The notes below the pieces were generated by a model. That model ran no database searches and had not been told where the DNA came from. It saw only the letters and a list, made by a program, of their open reading frames with translations. Below, one piece after another: positions 40,682 through 49,757 of a DNA stretch of 64,000 nucleotides. Origin of the DNA: CAMBDS01 sp964355675 (GTDB lineage Bacteria > Electryoneota > AABM5-125-24 > Hatepunaeales > Hatepunaeaceae). The position numbers and the translations under genes are program-made. The stretch's first letter is position 1. Each line of letters begins with the position of its first letter. The stretch is from positions 1 through 64,000 of the forward strand of contig CAYHEC010000007.1 in the NCBI GenBank assembly GCA_964355675.1, in the 5' to 3' direction.

Positions 40682-41899
40682 TTATTCGTAGCGCAAAGCA
40701 TCGATGGGGTTCAGTTTGGCGGCATTCCTCGCCGGATAAAAGCCGAAAAATACTCCGACGGCTCCGGCGAAGGCAAAAGCTAAAATGACCACAGTTGGGT
40801 TGATGATCGTTTTTAAGCCAATCAAGTGGTTGATTATTGAAGCTATTCCAAATCCTGCCAGTATTCCCACCATTCCCCCCAACAGGCTTAGGACTACCGC
40901 CTCAACCAGAAACTGAATCAATACGTCGCTGGCGCGAGCCCCAACTGCTAACCGGATGCCGATCTCCTTAGTCCGTTCAGTAACGGAAACAAGCATGATG
41001 TTCATTATTCCAATTCCTCCGACAATCAGCGATATTCCGGCAATCGAACCGAGAAGCATGGTGAGAATTTGGGTGGTGGAAGCGACAAGATTAGTAATTT
41101 CAGTCTGGGTGCGGATTTCAAAATCATCGTCGTCTTTTTCCTCAAGGCGGTGCGAAGAACGCATTAACTGCCGCAATTCCTCCTGCGCCGCTTCGATCTG
41201 ATCCTCTGAGACGGCGCTCGCAAATATCATATTGATATAGCGCCCGCCACTCAGTTTGTTGAGGACGGTGGTATAAGGCGCGATCACCACGTCATCCTGA
41301 TTTGGTCCCGCCGCAGTCTGCCCTTTCTCGGCAAGAACGCCGATGACGGTAAAGGGGACATTTCTTATCCGTACTTTTTTGCCGACTGGTTCTGCGCCCG
41401 GAAAGAGGTTGTCGGCAACAGTTTTACCGAGCACTGCCACTGCGGTCCGGGCGTGAATTTCGCGCTCGGAAATAAATGTACCGCTGGCGATGGAATAATC
41501 CCTGATAGTTTGGTAATCTGCCGATACTCCCACAACGGTAGTACTCCAGTTGTTATTACCGCCGATTACTTGCGCGTGAACCTGAACGATTGGAGAAATG
41601 CGTGAGATGAGAGTCGCGTCTTCGGAAATGGTTTCAACATCTTTAAGCGTCAACCGATTGAAACTGCCAGCGCCCTGGCTGACGCCTTCGAAATGCCGCT
41701 CACCAGGGAAGATCATGACAAGGTTTGTCCCGAAGGAGGCGATTTCGCTGGAGATTTTTTCTTGCGCACCCTGTCCGATAGCGACCATGATGATCACTGA
41801 GGCTACTCCGATAATGATGCCGAGCATCGTCAGGAAACTTCGCATCCGTTTCTTCATGATACTCTTGAGTGCCAATCTTAACAGGATATAAAGTTTCAA
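40682..41899 (-). CDS. MacB-like ABC transporter permease (FtsX family)
   Basis: A 405-residue inner-membrane protein. One N-terminal membrane helix (about 20-42, MLGIIIGVASVIIMVAIGQG), a large extracytoplasmic MacB core domain (about 50-240, VVGVSADYQTIRDYSIASGT) and three C-terminal helices (about 275-400, GSIAGISLIVGGIGIMNIML). With the ATPase that precedes it (4-base overlap) and the adaptor, it forms a tripartite exporter of the MacAB type. Such exporters push peptides, lipoproteins or macrolides out via an outer-membrane channel. No outer-membrane TolC gene is in the window. Confidence 0.92.
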   Translation of the reverse strand: MKLYILLRLALKSIMKKRMRSFLTMLGIIIGVASVIIMVAIGQGAQEKISSEIASFGTNLVMIFPGERHFEGVSQGAGSFNRLTLKDVETISEDATLISRISPIVQVHAQVIGGNNNWSTTVVGVSADYQTIRDYSIASGTFISEREIHARTAVAVLGKTVADNLFPGAEPVGKKVRIRNVPFTVIGVLAEKGQTAAGPNQDDVVIAPYTTVLNKLSGGRYINMIFASAVSEDQIEAAQEELRQLMRSSHRLEEKDDDDFEIRTQTEITNLVASTTQILTMLLGSIAGISLIVGGIGIMNIMLVSVTERTKEIGIRLAVGARASDVLIQFLVEAVVLSLLGGMVGILAGFGIASIINHLIGLKTIINPTVVILAFAFAGAVGVFFGFYPARNAAKLNPIDALRYE

Positions 41900-42633
41900 A
41901 TTGCGTGCTCATTTGCTGGCTTCTGTCTGACGTCGCGGATGATGTTCCCATCTTTTAGTTCGATGACACGTTTTGCAAAAGCGGCAATATCAGGTTCGTG
42001 TGTTACAAGGATAACAGTGATGCCTTTCTCGTTGAGTTTTTGAAATACTGAAATCACTTCGAGGGATGTTCGGCTGTCGAGGTTGCCGGTCGGTTCGTCG
42101 GCAAGAATTATCGCCGGGTCGTTCACTAATGCCCGGGCGATGGCGACGCGTTGCTGTTGACCTCCCGAAAGTTGGCTCGGAACGTGGTGCATTCGATCTC
42201 CCAAGCCTATTTTGCGAAGTGCGGCGGCGGCGCTTTCGGCGGGGTCTTTGTGAAGGGAGGAACGGTCGTAAAGCAACGGCAATTCGACATTTTCCAGCGC
42301 CGATGTGCGCGCCAGCAGATTGAAGCCCTGAAAAACAAAGCCGATTCTTTCATTGCGAACTTGAGCTAATTGATTGCTATTGAGCTTGTTAATATGGACG
42401 CCATCGAGATAATAATCTCCTGAAGTTGGATAATCAAGGCAACCAAAGATATTCATCAGCGTCGATTTTCCAGAGCCCGACGCTCCGATGATTGCCACAA
42501 ATTCGCCTTTCTCAATGGTAAAACTGACATTGTCCAAAGCGCGAACATCTTCAGCTCCGACTTTATAGACTTTGGCGACGTTCTGCATCTCTATAACGTG
42601 ATCTCCGTGTAATCTGACAGCCGGAGAGATCAA
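41896..42633 (-). CDS. MacB/LolD-like ABC transporter ATP-binding protein
   Basis: A 245-residue ATPase with Walker A GASGSGKST, the Q-loop in GFVFQGFNLLARTSALENVE, the signature LSGGQQQR, and Walker B IILADEPTGNLDS, followed by the switch histidine in LVTHEPDIA. In LolD/MacB systems this subunit powers the permease that follows. It overlaps the adaptor upstream by ATGA (42,630-42,633) and the permease downstream by four bases, so the three genes form one tightly coupled operon. In MacB proper the ATPase and permease are fused; here they are separate. Confidence 0.95.
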   Translation of the reverse strand: MISPAVRLHGDHVIEMQNVAKVYKVGAEDVRALDNVSFTIEKGEFVAIIGASGSGKSTLMNIFGCLDYPTSGDYYLDGVHINKLNSNQLAQVRNERIGFVFQGFNLLARTSALENVELPLLYDRSSLHKDPAESAAAALRKIGLGDRMHHVPSQLSGGQQQRVAIARALVNDPAIILADEPTGNLDSRTSLEVISVFQKLNEKGITVILVTHEPDIAAFAKRVIELKDGNIIRDVRQKPANEHAI

Positions 42634-43844
42634 TGAGGCCTCCGCATCGTCATGGAAAAACTACGCTTGGGTGCTTTGGCTCCCAAAATCCCTGTAATCA
42701 CTTCCATCCCCTCCATCACACCATCTCCGGATGTAATCTCAGTTGTCTTGCCGTCGGTGATCCCGGTTTGGACAAGCTTGAAGGAAAGCTGTTTGTTTTC
42801 GTCCAAAATCCAAATCCTCGCCATATTTTTAGGAAGCCGTCTCCGTTCATTTTTTCTGGAAGAGTCCGATGACGCCGCGCTGTTCGACGAAAATTCCTTG
42901 CCCTGCTTGGAACCAATTTGAGCGAGTTCTGCCGGAGTAGGCTCATAACGAAGTGCGCCATTGGGAATACAGAGGACGTCTTCGACTTCGCTCAAGATAA
43001 AATCCACTGTTGCAGTCATCCCCGGCAGAAGTAATCCCTTATCGTTCAGGGCGTTAATGACAACAGTATAGCTGACGACATTCTGAATCGTTATCGGTTT
43101 CAGGCGGATTTGTTGCACAGTGCCCGAAAATGATTCGTCTGTATAAGTCTGAACATTGAATTTTACCTTTTGACCGAGACGAATTATCCCTATATCGCTT
43201 TCGTCAACGGATGCAAATATTTGCATCCGCGAGAGGTCATTGGCAATGACAAAGAGTGTGGGCGTCGAAAAACTGGCGGCAACGGTTTGTCCTGCGTCGA
43301 TATTTCGTTCGATGACAGTCCCATCGATAGGTGAAACGATGATTGAGTAACTCAAGTTCGTGCGGGCTCGAGCAAGCGCGGCTTCGGACGATTTCAACCC
43401 GGCTTTTGTTACGTCAAGATTGGTCTGAATTGGCAAATATTCGAGTGATGAAAGGAATCCATTCTCATAGAGCGGGGCTTTCAGTTGATATTCAGCAATG
43501 GCTTGTTTGTTCAGCGCTTCCGAGCGCATCATGTTGGCTTCGGCATCGCGCACAGCAGAAGCGAGTACAGTAGTATCCAGAACAGCAAGTGTTTGCCCTT
43601 TATGGACTTTATCGTTATAATCAACACAGAGCGTAGAAATTGTTCCCGAAACCTGTGTCCCGACATTGACCGTTCCAACCGCGCTTAGGGAGCCGGTGCT
43701 GGAAACGGTGCTCATCAAATTGCCACGACTTACTGATGTAAATTGGAATTGAAGAGCCTGGTTTGCCATACCTTTGAAATAGAATATAGCGGCTATCCCG
43801 ACAATCACGACTATAACGGTGATCCAGGTAAATCGTTTCTTCAT
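42630..43844 (-). CDS. MacA/HlyD-type periplasmic adaptor
   Basis: A 404-residue membrane-fusion protein. The N-terminal anchor (residues 5-24) is followed by a lipoyl half-motif (VGTQVSGTISTLCVDYNDKV) and a coiled-coil hairpin (about 95-165, AEANMMRSEALNKQAIAEYQ). The second lipoyl half is SIIVSPIDGTVIERNIDAGQ. A beta-barrel domain and a membrane-proximal domain follow. It bridges the inner-membrane ABC parts to an outer-membrane channel. The C-terminal linker (SSNSAASSDSSRKNERRRLP) is unusually long and polar. It is the first gene of the three-gene operon. Confidence 0.92.
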   Translation of the reverse strand: MKKRFTWITVIVVIVGIAAIFYFKGMANQALQFQFTSVSRGNLMSTVSSTGSLSAVGTVNVGTQVSGTISTLCVDYNDKVHKGQTLAVLDTTVLASAVRDAEANMMRSEALNKQAIAEYQLKAPLYENGFLSSLEYLPIQTNLDVTKAGLKSSEAALARARTNLSYSIIVSPIDGTVIERNIDAGQTVAASFSTPTLFVIANDLSRMQIFASVDESDIGIIRLGQKVKFNVQTYTDESFSGTVQQIRLKPITIQNVVSYTVVINALNDKGLLLPGMTATVDFILSEVEDVLCIPNGALRYEPTPAELAQIGSKQGKEFSSNSAASSDSSRKNERRRLPKNMARIWILDENKQLSFKLVQTGITDGKTTEITSGDGVMEGMEVITGILGAKAPKRSFSMTMRRPH

Positions 43845-43902
43845 TGTTTATTTGTTATAAGAGTTGATGTTAAGTGAGTCTTAACCAAGTAGCGATATTC
43901 TT

Positions 43903-44213
43903 GGAGAGTGGCTTTTTAAGCCGCTCTAATCGGCCAGAAAGCCAACCTACGGTAATGTCGTGTCACAGCTATAATGATGGGTGCTGGTAGCGCAGCGATT
44001 TATCGCGCCTATCGTCCCAATCTCAATAAGAGTGCGATAAATCGCTGCGCTACCGATCAATATGAGCGCGATAAATCGTTGCGCTACCGATCATTATGAG
44101 TGCGATAAATCGCTGCGCCACCGATCATTATAAGCGCGATAAATCGTTGCGCTACCGATCAATATAAGCGCGATAAATCGCTGCGCTACCGATCATTATT
44201 CCCATGACAACAC
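43903..44213. repeat. palindromic element with 34-bp internal tandem repeats
   Basis: The element at 43,956-44,213 has GTCGTGTCAC and GTGTTGTC (reversed) ends, a GGTAGCGCAGCGATTTATCG left arm and five 34-base units of the partner arm (GCGATAAATCGCTGCGCTAC plus CGATCATTAT and two to four joining bases). A CTTGGAGAG-type hairpin arm precedes it. The copy at 4,799 has only two units, so unit number varies. No gene is seen in 43,845-44,266. Confidence 0.88.
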
Positions 44214-44266
44214 TGTAGCGACCCGACTTGCAAGCAAATCGTGTCAGTTGCGTTCTCGCATACTGA

Positions 44267-44713
44267 TTATTGTGTTGGGGGGCGATTGAGCAACAACCAG
44301 TACATTCCGAGCTCCTTCACCGTAACAAGGAATTTCTCGAAATCAACCGGTTTCACGATGTAACTGTTCACTCCAAGCCGGTAACTCTCGATTATGTCCT
44401 TTTCTTCGTTCGATGACGTGAGGACGACAACGGGAATTATTCTGGTGCGCGGATCGTTTTGCATCGCTTGGAGGACCTCTAATCCATCCACCTTGGGCAG
44501 TTTCAGGTCGAGAATGACAACTTTGGGGCCGTTCTCGATTTTTCGGTGGCTGAATGCGCGACGTGCGAAGATGAAGTCCAGCGCTTCTTCGCCATCGACG
44601 ACAAGGGTGATGTTGTTCGCGAGGTTGTTTTTCTTCAATGCTCGCATCGCGAGTTCTGCGTCGGCGGGATTGTCTTCCACCAACAGAATTTCGACAGCAT
44701 TTTGATTGGGCAT
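44267..44713 (-). CDS. response regulator (Rcp1-like receiver)
   Basis: A 148-residue single-domain receiver. EILLVEDNPADAELAMRALK (acidic pair at 13-14), the phospho-acceptor in VVILDLKLPKVDGLE (Asp69), the switch in VVLTSSNEEKD and the lysine in YIVKPVDFEKF (Lys121) are all present. The NPADAEL start and the long loop after strand 3 mark the Rcp1/cyanobacterial-phytochrome-partner group, which works with PAS histidine kinases. The kinase at 45,211 is 500 bases upstream on the same strand, separated only by the four-helix-bundle gene, so the pair was probably one operon. Confidence 0.9.
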   Translation of the reverse strand: MPNQNAVEILLVEDNPADAELAMRALKKNNLANNITLVVDGEEALDFIFARRAFSHRKIENGPKVVILDLKLPKVDGLEVLQAMQNDPRTRIIPVVVLTSSNEEKDIIESYRLGVNSYIVKPVDFEKFLVTVKELGMYWLLLNRPPTQ

Positions 44714-44730
44714 GGCGGACTCAGGTTAAG

Positions 44731-44772
44731 GGCTTTGGGCTTTGGGCTTTTGGCTTTTGGCTTTAGGCTGTG
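44731..44772. repeat. heptamer tandem repeat (GGGCTTT)
   Basis: Six units of GGGCTTT/TGGCTTT/AGGCTGT, period seven, between the response regulator start and the four-helix-bundle stop. Its reverse complement borders the other side of that gene. Confidence 0.9.
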
Positions 44773-44776
44773 GGTA

Positions 44777-45148
44777 TTACTTTTTTAAGAAATCTGTTTT
44801 GCAGGACCGGATCAGTCCCTTTAGCATTCGAATGCACTGTTCGTGTTTGGCAAGAATTGGTTCAACTGACCCAACCGTAAAATATCCAAGGCGTTTTGCA
44901 AAATCAAGCTGATAACCGACTTCAGCTAAAGAACCGAGCGCGATGTCGAGAAATCGGATGTACTCAGCTGATGATTCTCTCTGCGAACCCTCGACAATGT
45001 TCGTGGGTACAGATAACGCCGCTCTTCTCAGCTGTGAAGTTAATCCAAACAGCTCTGACTTTGGAAATGAGTTTGTAGCACGATAAATTTCAAAAGCCAA
45101 TTCATCTGCTAACTTAAACACATCCAATTTTCTATAATCTCTCGACAT
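44777..45148 (-). CDS. four-helix-bundle protein (S23/IVS-encoded type)
   Basis: A 123-residue helical protein beginning MSRDYRKLDVFKLADELAFE and with LTSQLRRAALSVPTNIVEGS, then EYIRFLDIALGSLAEVGYQL. These are the hallmark segments of the 23S rRNA-intervening-sequence (S23) protein family. The start is at 45,148; upstream codons are heptamer repeat. It sits between a response regulator and its kinase, and the same heptamer in opposite orientation lies on each side (44,731-44,772 and 45,169-45,217). It may be a late insertion into a two-gene operon. The function of the family is not settled; it forms pentameric bundles and may bind nucleic acid. Confidence 0.88.
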   Translation of the reverse strand: MSRDYRKLDVFKLADELAFEIYRATNSFPKSELFGLTSQLRRAALSVPTNIVEGSQRESSAEYIRFLDIALGSLAEVGYQLDFAKRLGYFTVGSVEPILAKHEQCIRMLKGLIRSCKTDFLKK

Positions 45149-45168
45149 AACTTTCTTTCTTTCTTTCA

Positions 45169-45217
45169 AAAGCCCAAAGCCCAAAGCCTAAAGCCTAAAG
45201 CCTAAAGCCCTTAGCCT
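45169..45217. repeat. heptamer tandem repeat (AAAGCCC/AAAGCCT)
   Basis: Seven units, period seven, running into the stop codon of the histidine kinase. A (CTTT)n run (45,151-45,167) directly adjoins it. Confidence 0.9.
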
Positions 45218-48114
45218 TCTCTCCCCGGCAAAGCAAAATAGAACGTCGCCCCCTCCCCCAGAGTTCCCTCCGCCCAGACACGTCCTCCGTGCCGAAGGAC
45301 AATGCGTTGGACAATCGCAAGACCGATGCCAGTGCCCTCGAACTCCGTCGAACTATGCAGGCGCTGGAAGACGCCAAACAGCTTATGAGCGTATTTTGGG
45401 TCAAACCCCACGCCATTATCCTTCACGAAGTAAATGTTCTCGCTCTTCTCGACATATCCACCCACCTCGATCCGTCGGTGCGATTTCGGCTTCGAGTACT
45501 TAACTGCGTTACCTAATAGATTCCGCCATACTTGTCGCAACAGGGCAAAGTCCCCACGAGCGTCAGGAACAGCCGAGACAGAAAAGACCATCTCACTCTG
45601 GTCCTCAAATGCGTTCACCTCGCTGACGACGGACTTAATGAGAGCATTCATATCGACGTGCTTAATTTGCATGTCGGTACGCGACGTCCTGGATAAATCA
45701 AGCAAATCGGTCACAAGCCTGTCCATCTGCATGGTATTGTTGCGTACCACATTGATAAGCCTGACACCCTCGGCATCCAGCTTGCCAGCATATTCCTCTA
45801 ATATAATGCGGGAGAAGCCATCGATTGCTCGCAAAGGAGCGCGCAAATCGTGAGAGACAGAGTAGGAGAACGCTTCAAGTTCCTTGTTAGAGGCGTCTAA
45901 CTGGGCGGTGCGCTGGAGGACCCGCTCCTCAAGCTCGTCGTTGAGCTTGCGGATTTCTTTCTCGGCGCGAACGCGGTCAGTGATGTCCCGTATATTGCAT
46001 TGGATTACCTTTTTATGGCCTACTTCATAGACGTTGCTGATAAACTCGACGTCAATTTTGTATCCATAAGCCGTTTCCAAGGGCAAATCTTCAAAACGAA
46101 TGTACCCGGCTTTCTGCAATTCAACGAAGTTCACCTTACTATGAAAGACATCCTTAAAGAATCCGACTTCCCAGACACTCTTTCCCAGGAATTCCTTATG
46201 AGAATATCCCAACAATTCAATGAGGAACGGATTCACATCGACGATCATCCCAGTTTCGGCGTCGAGGATCAAAATGCCGTCCTTCGCCGCTTCGAAGAGA
46301 CGGCGGTAACGAATCTCGGAAGCAGATAACGCCTCTTCGGCTTGCTTGCGGTCGGTGATGTCGGTGATGATCCCTACCAGACCGATCAAATTGCCATCGT
46401 TATCCGTAATCGCGTCAGCGCGCTCATAGGCAGGGAAAACATGTCCACTCTTCGTCACCAATTCTAACTCACCTGTCCATGATTTGCCGCTCATGATCTT
46501 CTCAAACATTTCTTTGGCAACTTCCGGGTCTTTGACGACCGCAATACCTCCACCAATTGCATCCAGTTCTTTTGCTGTCGCGTATCCAAACAGGTCAGTC
46601 AATGCCTTATTCTGGTAGAAATGGTGACCCTGAGCATCGGAAATCCCTATGGCGTCGCTGGTCGATTCCACGGCTTTCATGATCGCGATAAGTCTTTCTT
46701 CGGCAATTTTGCGCTCGGTGATGTCTTTGACTGCGCCAATAATCGAAGTCGTTCTATCCCGATCAGATGATTTAATAGCTTGTGCGAGTACATGTATCCA
46801 ACGCTGATGACCACTCGAGGTGAAGGAGCGGCATTCAAGCTCGGTTTCGCCTCCATTGGAAATGAGTGAGCGTAGAGCCATCATCAACCTACCAAGATCA
46901 TCCGGGTGGATGATCTTCGTCCAGAGGTCGGTGGTTTTCGCATCGTCAAGCGCTCGACCAGTCACCGAGGAGAAATTGCCGGAAACCATACTCATGGTCG
47001 AGCTTCCATCTTCTCCGATGTCCACACGAAAGATGTAGTCTGAAGTTAGCGAGGAAATCAATCGATGTCTTTCTTCGCTCTCGCGCAATGCTTCAGCCGC
47101 TTCAAGCTGTTTCTTATAGGAAACTGCACTCTGATGGCGGTAGAGGAATCCCAACGCCGAGCCAGCGGCGATAAGCAGAACAATAACTTGAACGATCAAC
47201 ACCCAAAGACGCTCGCGAATGGGCTCGAAAATCTCAGCCCTATCCATTTTGGAGACCAGAAACCAGGGGGAGTCAGGAATTGGTCTAACGTCGGCTATAA
47301 CCGGTACGCCGCGATAATCAATGCCTTCCGCAATTCCCTTATAGCCAAGGGCAGCGCGCGTGGCTGGAAGTAGAGTATCTTCAAGAGTTCGCCGGAGGAT
47401 TAATTCTGCATCTTTTATGAAGCGGAGTTCATTCAAAAAGACTACTTCATTCCCTTCGCGCCTTATTAGAAGGGTTTCGGCCGTCCTGCTTGGCGTGGGC
47501 CAGCTCTGAATAAGGGGATAAAGGTAAACTTCAGGGTCGATACGTAGCCAAACGATTCCCAGGGGCTGATTGTTATTCTGATCATCGAGGATAGGAATCA
47601 TAATCGCCATGTAAACGAGATTATCGATCACACTTCGGTAAAAATCCTGTATAAATACCTGTCTTGTCTTTAGGATCGATGGGATATTCTCATGGATGAC
47701 TGGCGAAACAGGGGGAAGTCCCGCAGGAATTGAGAGAAGAGTTTTGCCAGAGGTATCGAAAAGCCGAATTTGGTCGTAGTTATGGACTTGGTATCTACTG
47801 AGCCAGGATTCAAGCTCAATACGTGCGCCAGCGTTTTCTGGATTCTCGACAAAGTTGCGGACTAATTCGGTGAAGGCGTGGATATTGAAGAGATTAGCGC
47901 CGTCGTTCAGCCGTTCTTTACGCCACTGAATCAACTCGCCTGATTTCAGTTCGGCAATCGCTGAAAGCTGGTGTTCTACTTCGGTGCGGTAGCTCCGTTC
48001 GTAGTGTCTGTAGGAAAAGTAACCCGTTGCGAGGATACCCGCCGCGAGAAGGACGAAAATCAACGTATAGGCGTAACCGGTGACGAGGTGCTCGGAGTGC
48101 TCGACTTTGTTCAA
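45211..48114 (-). CDS. membrane sensor histidine kinase with three PAS domains
   Basis: A 967-residue kinase. A first membrane helix (about 14-33) and a second (about 303-323) enclose a Cache-like periplasmic sensor (FVENPENAGARIELESWL, DSPWFLVSKMDRAEIFEPIR). Three PAS domains follow (about 345-470, 475-595 and 600-715), each ending ITERKI, ITDRKQ or ITDRVR. The HisKA box is SYSVSHDLRAPLRAIDGFSR (His755), then a HATPase domain (NAVKYSKPKSHRRIEVGG, DNGVGFDPKYAHKLFGVFQR, GTGIGLAIVQRIVLRHGG). The ligand of the Cache-like domain is unknown. The likely partner is the Rcp1-like regulator at 44,267. Confidence 0.94.
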   Translation of the reverse strand: MNKVEHSEHLVTGYAYTLIFVLLAAGILATGYFSYRHYERSYRTEVEHQLSAIAELKSGELIQWRKERLNDGANLFNIHAFTELVRNFVENPENAGARIELESWLSRYQVHNYDQIRLFDTSGKTLLSIPAGLPPVSPVIHENIPSILKTRQVFIQDFYRSVIDNLVYMAIMIPILDDQNNNQPLGIVWLRIDPEVYLYPLIQSWPTPSRTAETLLIRREGNEVVFLNELRFIKDAELILRRTLEDTLLPATRAALGYKGIAEGIDYRGVPVIADVRPIPDSPWFLVSKMDRAEIFEPIRERLWVLIVQVIVLLIAAGSALGFLYRHQSAVSYKKQLEAAEALRESEERHRLISSLTSDYIFRVDIGEDGSSTMSMVSGNFSSVTGRALDDAKTTDLWTKIIHPDDLGRLMMALRSLISNGGETELECRSFTSSGHQRWIHVLAQAIKSSDRDRTTSIIGAVKDITERKIAEERLIAIMKAVESTSDAIGISDAQGHHFYQNKALTDLFGYATAKELDAIGGGIAVVKDPEVAKEMFEKIMSGKSWTGELELVTKSGHVFPAYERADAITDNDGNLIGLVGIITDITDRKQAEEALSASEIRYRRLFEAAKDGILILDAETGMIVDVNPFLIELLGYSHKEFLGKSVWEVGFFKDVFHSKVNFVELQKAGYIRFEDLPLETAYGYKIDVEFISNVYEVGHKKVIQCNIRDITDRVRAEKEIRKLNDELEERVLQRTAQLDASNKELEAFSYSVSHDLRAPLRAIDGFSRIILEEYAGKLDAEGVRLINVVRNNTMQMDRLVTDLLDLSRTSRTDMQIKHVDMNALIKSVVSEVNAFEDQSEMVFSVSAVPDARGDFALLRQVWRNLLGNAVKYSKPKSHRRIEVGGYVEKSENIYFVKDNGVGFDPKYAHKLFGVFQRLHSSTEFEGTGIGLAIVQRIVLRHGGRVWAEGTLGEGATFYFALPGREG

Positions 48115-48740
48115 GATTCGATTCCTTTTATTGCCTTTGATAATATAGGCGAATCACCCTGCCGAATCAAAGTTGAAGCTTGAAAATAACAGGGCATATT
48201 TCGGGACTCCCAGTTAGACGCCTGAGTGGGAATGACTCGATTGCCGCGACCGTGCGTAAATTGCCTTGATAATCAGTAATGATTATGATACATTTATGGA
48301 AGCGCGGCACAAGGGGAGTTGAAGATTGCAGAGTCGAAACGCAGGTGCGAGTGGAAAGATCAAGGATGTTCCTCTCTGTTCGCAGGCGGCTACAAAAATA
48401 TAGGATAAATCTTGTATATTCTATCAGCCATTTACAGGCAGGATTTCGATTGGCATAACGATTGCGGTCTGTACCCTGATATTAATCAGGTCAGATTATA
48501 GTAGTACTTGGAGAGCGGCTTTTCAAGCCGCTCTTACACACACAAGCGTCTGTCCGAAAATGCGAAAATCGGTGACTCAGGGTGAAGACACCCTGAGGCA
48601 GGAAATCCACATTTCCGGTCAGATTCATAAACAGGTTTTTGAGACAGATTAGAGCGGCTTGAGAAGCCGCTCTCCAAGAAATTCACTTTATTCTTCCCCC
48701 CAATAATATTTCGATCGATCCTGAAAGGAAACGTATCCCT
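48115..48740. other. intergenic region with dispersed hairpins
   Basis: No gene that I would accept. From 48,509 on it is repeats: CTTGGAGAGCGGCTTTTCAA with GCCGCTCT, a GACTCAGGGTGAAGACACCC palindrome and a second GAGCGGCTTGAGAAGCCGCTC before CCAAG. The part 48,190-48,480 is unique sequence with nothing recognisable. The promoters of both flanking genes should lie here. Confidence 0.5.
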
Positions 48741-49757
48741 TTGCATCGTCAATACAAATTCCTGAATATTCTCCCCTTCTCCAGCCTTGTGGCAGTCTGT
48801 ATTGCACTTGTTGGCTCGCCCGTGCAGGCTCAATATGGCGAGGAGTGGAGCGTTGCTCAAGCCTATTTGGAAGGCGGCATGCTTCACTATGACTTCAACC
48901 ACGACGGCAGAGTCGAGTTGACCAAACACTATTTAAATACAATCACCGTCTATTCTGGCGCTGACAGCTTTCTTGTGATCTGGTCGTTGACGGTGCCGCA
49001 ACGCGAACAGCTCCGGCTTTGGAACGAATACCAGATTGGTAACAATCGCAGTAATGTTTGTGTCTTTTTCACGAGCAATTTGACAGACAGCAATAGGACC
49101 GAAGTCATCGCCTTTCCGACGCTCGGAGCGAACGCGCTCTGGCGGACCGGTCTGCAAGCAGGTTACCAATCCTATCTCGATACCGCCAATCTTGACGATG
49201 ACGCCACCACCGAGATCGTTTACGGTCTCAATCAATGGGATTCCGATCAGTCACGGTATTACAGTCGATTTTACGTTCTGAATAGCAGTAACGGAGCCGC
49301 CGAATACACCAGCGAACGCTACGAAGGATTCATGATCGGGCCTTACCTTGGGGATTTGGACGGGGACGGAACTGTGGAGATACTTCTCAACATCTATAAT
49401 GACGCCGATACTACCTCATCTTTGAAATCGATTTCGTTTGGTGGTAACGGAGTAACGCACAAGAATCCTGGCGCAGTCATTTCCAGCCTCCTTGGCTCAG
49501 CCTACCCGAATCCGTTCAATTCCCAAACGACGGTCCCTCTTTCGCTGAACCGCGCATCCGATGTCCGGGCGAGAGTGTTCGATCTTCAGGGTAGAACTGT
49601 TGCTTTCATCATCGACGGACGACTTGCCGCCGGGCAGTACAGTTTCGCCTGGAATGGGCTCGATTCCGATGGGAGACCTCTTCCAACCGGGCAGTATTTC
49701 TGCGAGTTCCAAGTCGGTCAGACCCGTTTTACCAAACCGCTGACTTTACTCCGGTGA
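48741..49757 (+). CDS. secreted FG-GAP-like protein with type IX sorting domain
   Basis: A 338-residue secreted protein that starts at TTG (48,741), 12 bases after AAAGGA. The signal peptide is HRQYKFLNILPFSSLVAVCI to VQAQ. The body has calcium-binding-like acidic repeats (YDFNHDGRVELTKHY, NLDDDATTEIVYGL, LGDLDGDGTVEILLNI), as in FG-GAP/VCBS propellers. The sorting domain (AYPNPFNSQTTVPLSLN) ends in KPLTLLR. Its stop overlaps the next gene start (GTGA). It is the first gene of a plus-strand run that leads through PqqD-like, ATP-grasp and PLP genes, so it may be the surface part of that system. Confidence 0.85.
   Translation: MHRQYKFLNILPFSSLVAVCIALVGSPVQAQYGEEWSVAQAYLEGGMLHYDFNHDGRVELTKHYLNTITVYSGADSFLVIWSLTVPQREQLRLWNEYQIGNNRSNVCVFFTSNLTDSNRTEVIAFPTLGANALWRTGLQAGYQSYLDTANLDDDATTEIVYGLNQWDSDQSRYYSRFYVLNSSNGAAEYTSERYEGFMIGPYLGDLDGDGTVEILLNIYNDADTTSSLKSISFGGNGVTHKNPGAVISSLLGSAYPNPFNSQTTVPLSLNRASDVRARVFDLQGRTVAFIIDGRLAAGQYSFAWNGLDSDGRPLPTGQYFCEFQVGQTRFTKPLTLLR

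Noticed and set aside
43990..44205. Regular repeats resembling a CRISPR array
   Set aside because: The 34-base units are contiguous with no unique spacers, the unit is itself half of a hairpin, and no cas genes are near.
44777..45148. Avd-like accessory protein of a diversity-generating retroelement
   Set aside because: The fold is related, but no reverse transcriptase or template/variable repeat pair is present in the window.
48534..48929. 131-codon minus-strand frame across the 48,741 gene start
   Set aside because: Half lies antisense to the secreted-protein gene and half in repeats; no signal peptide or domain.
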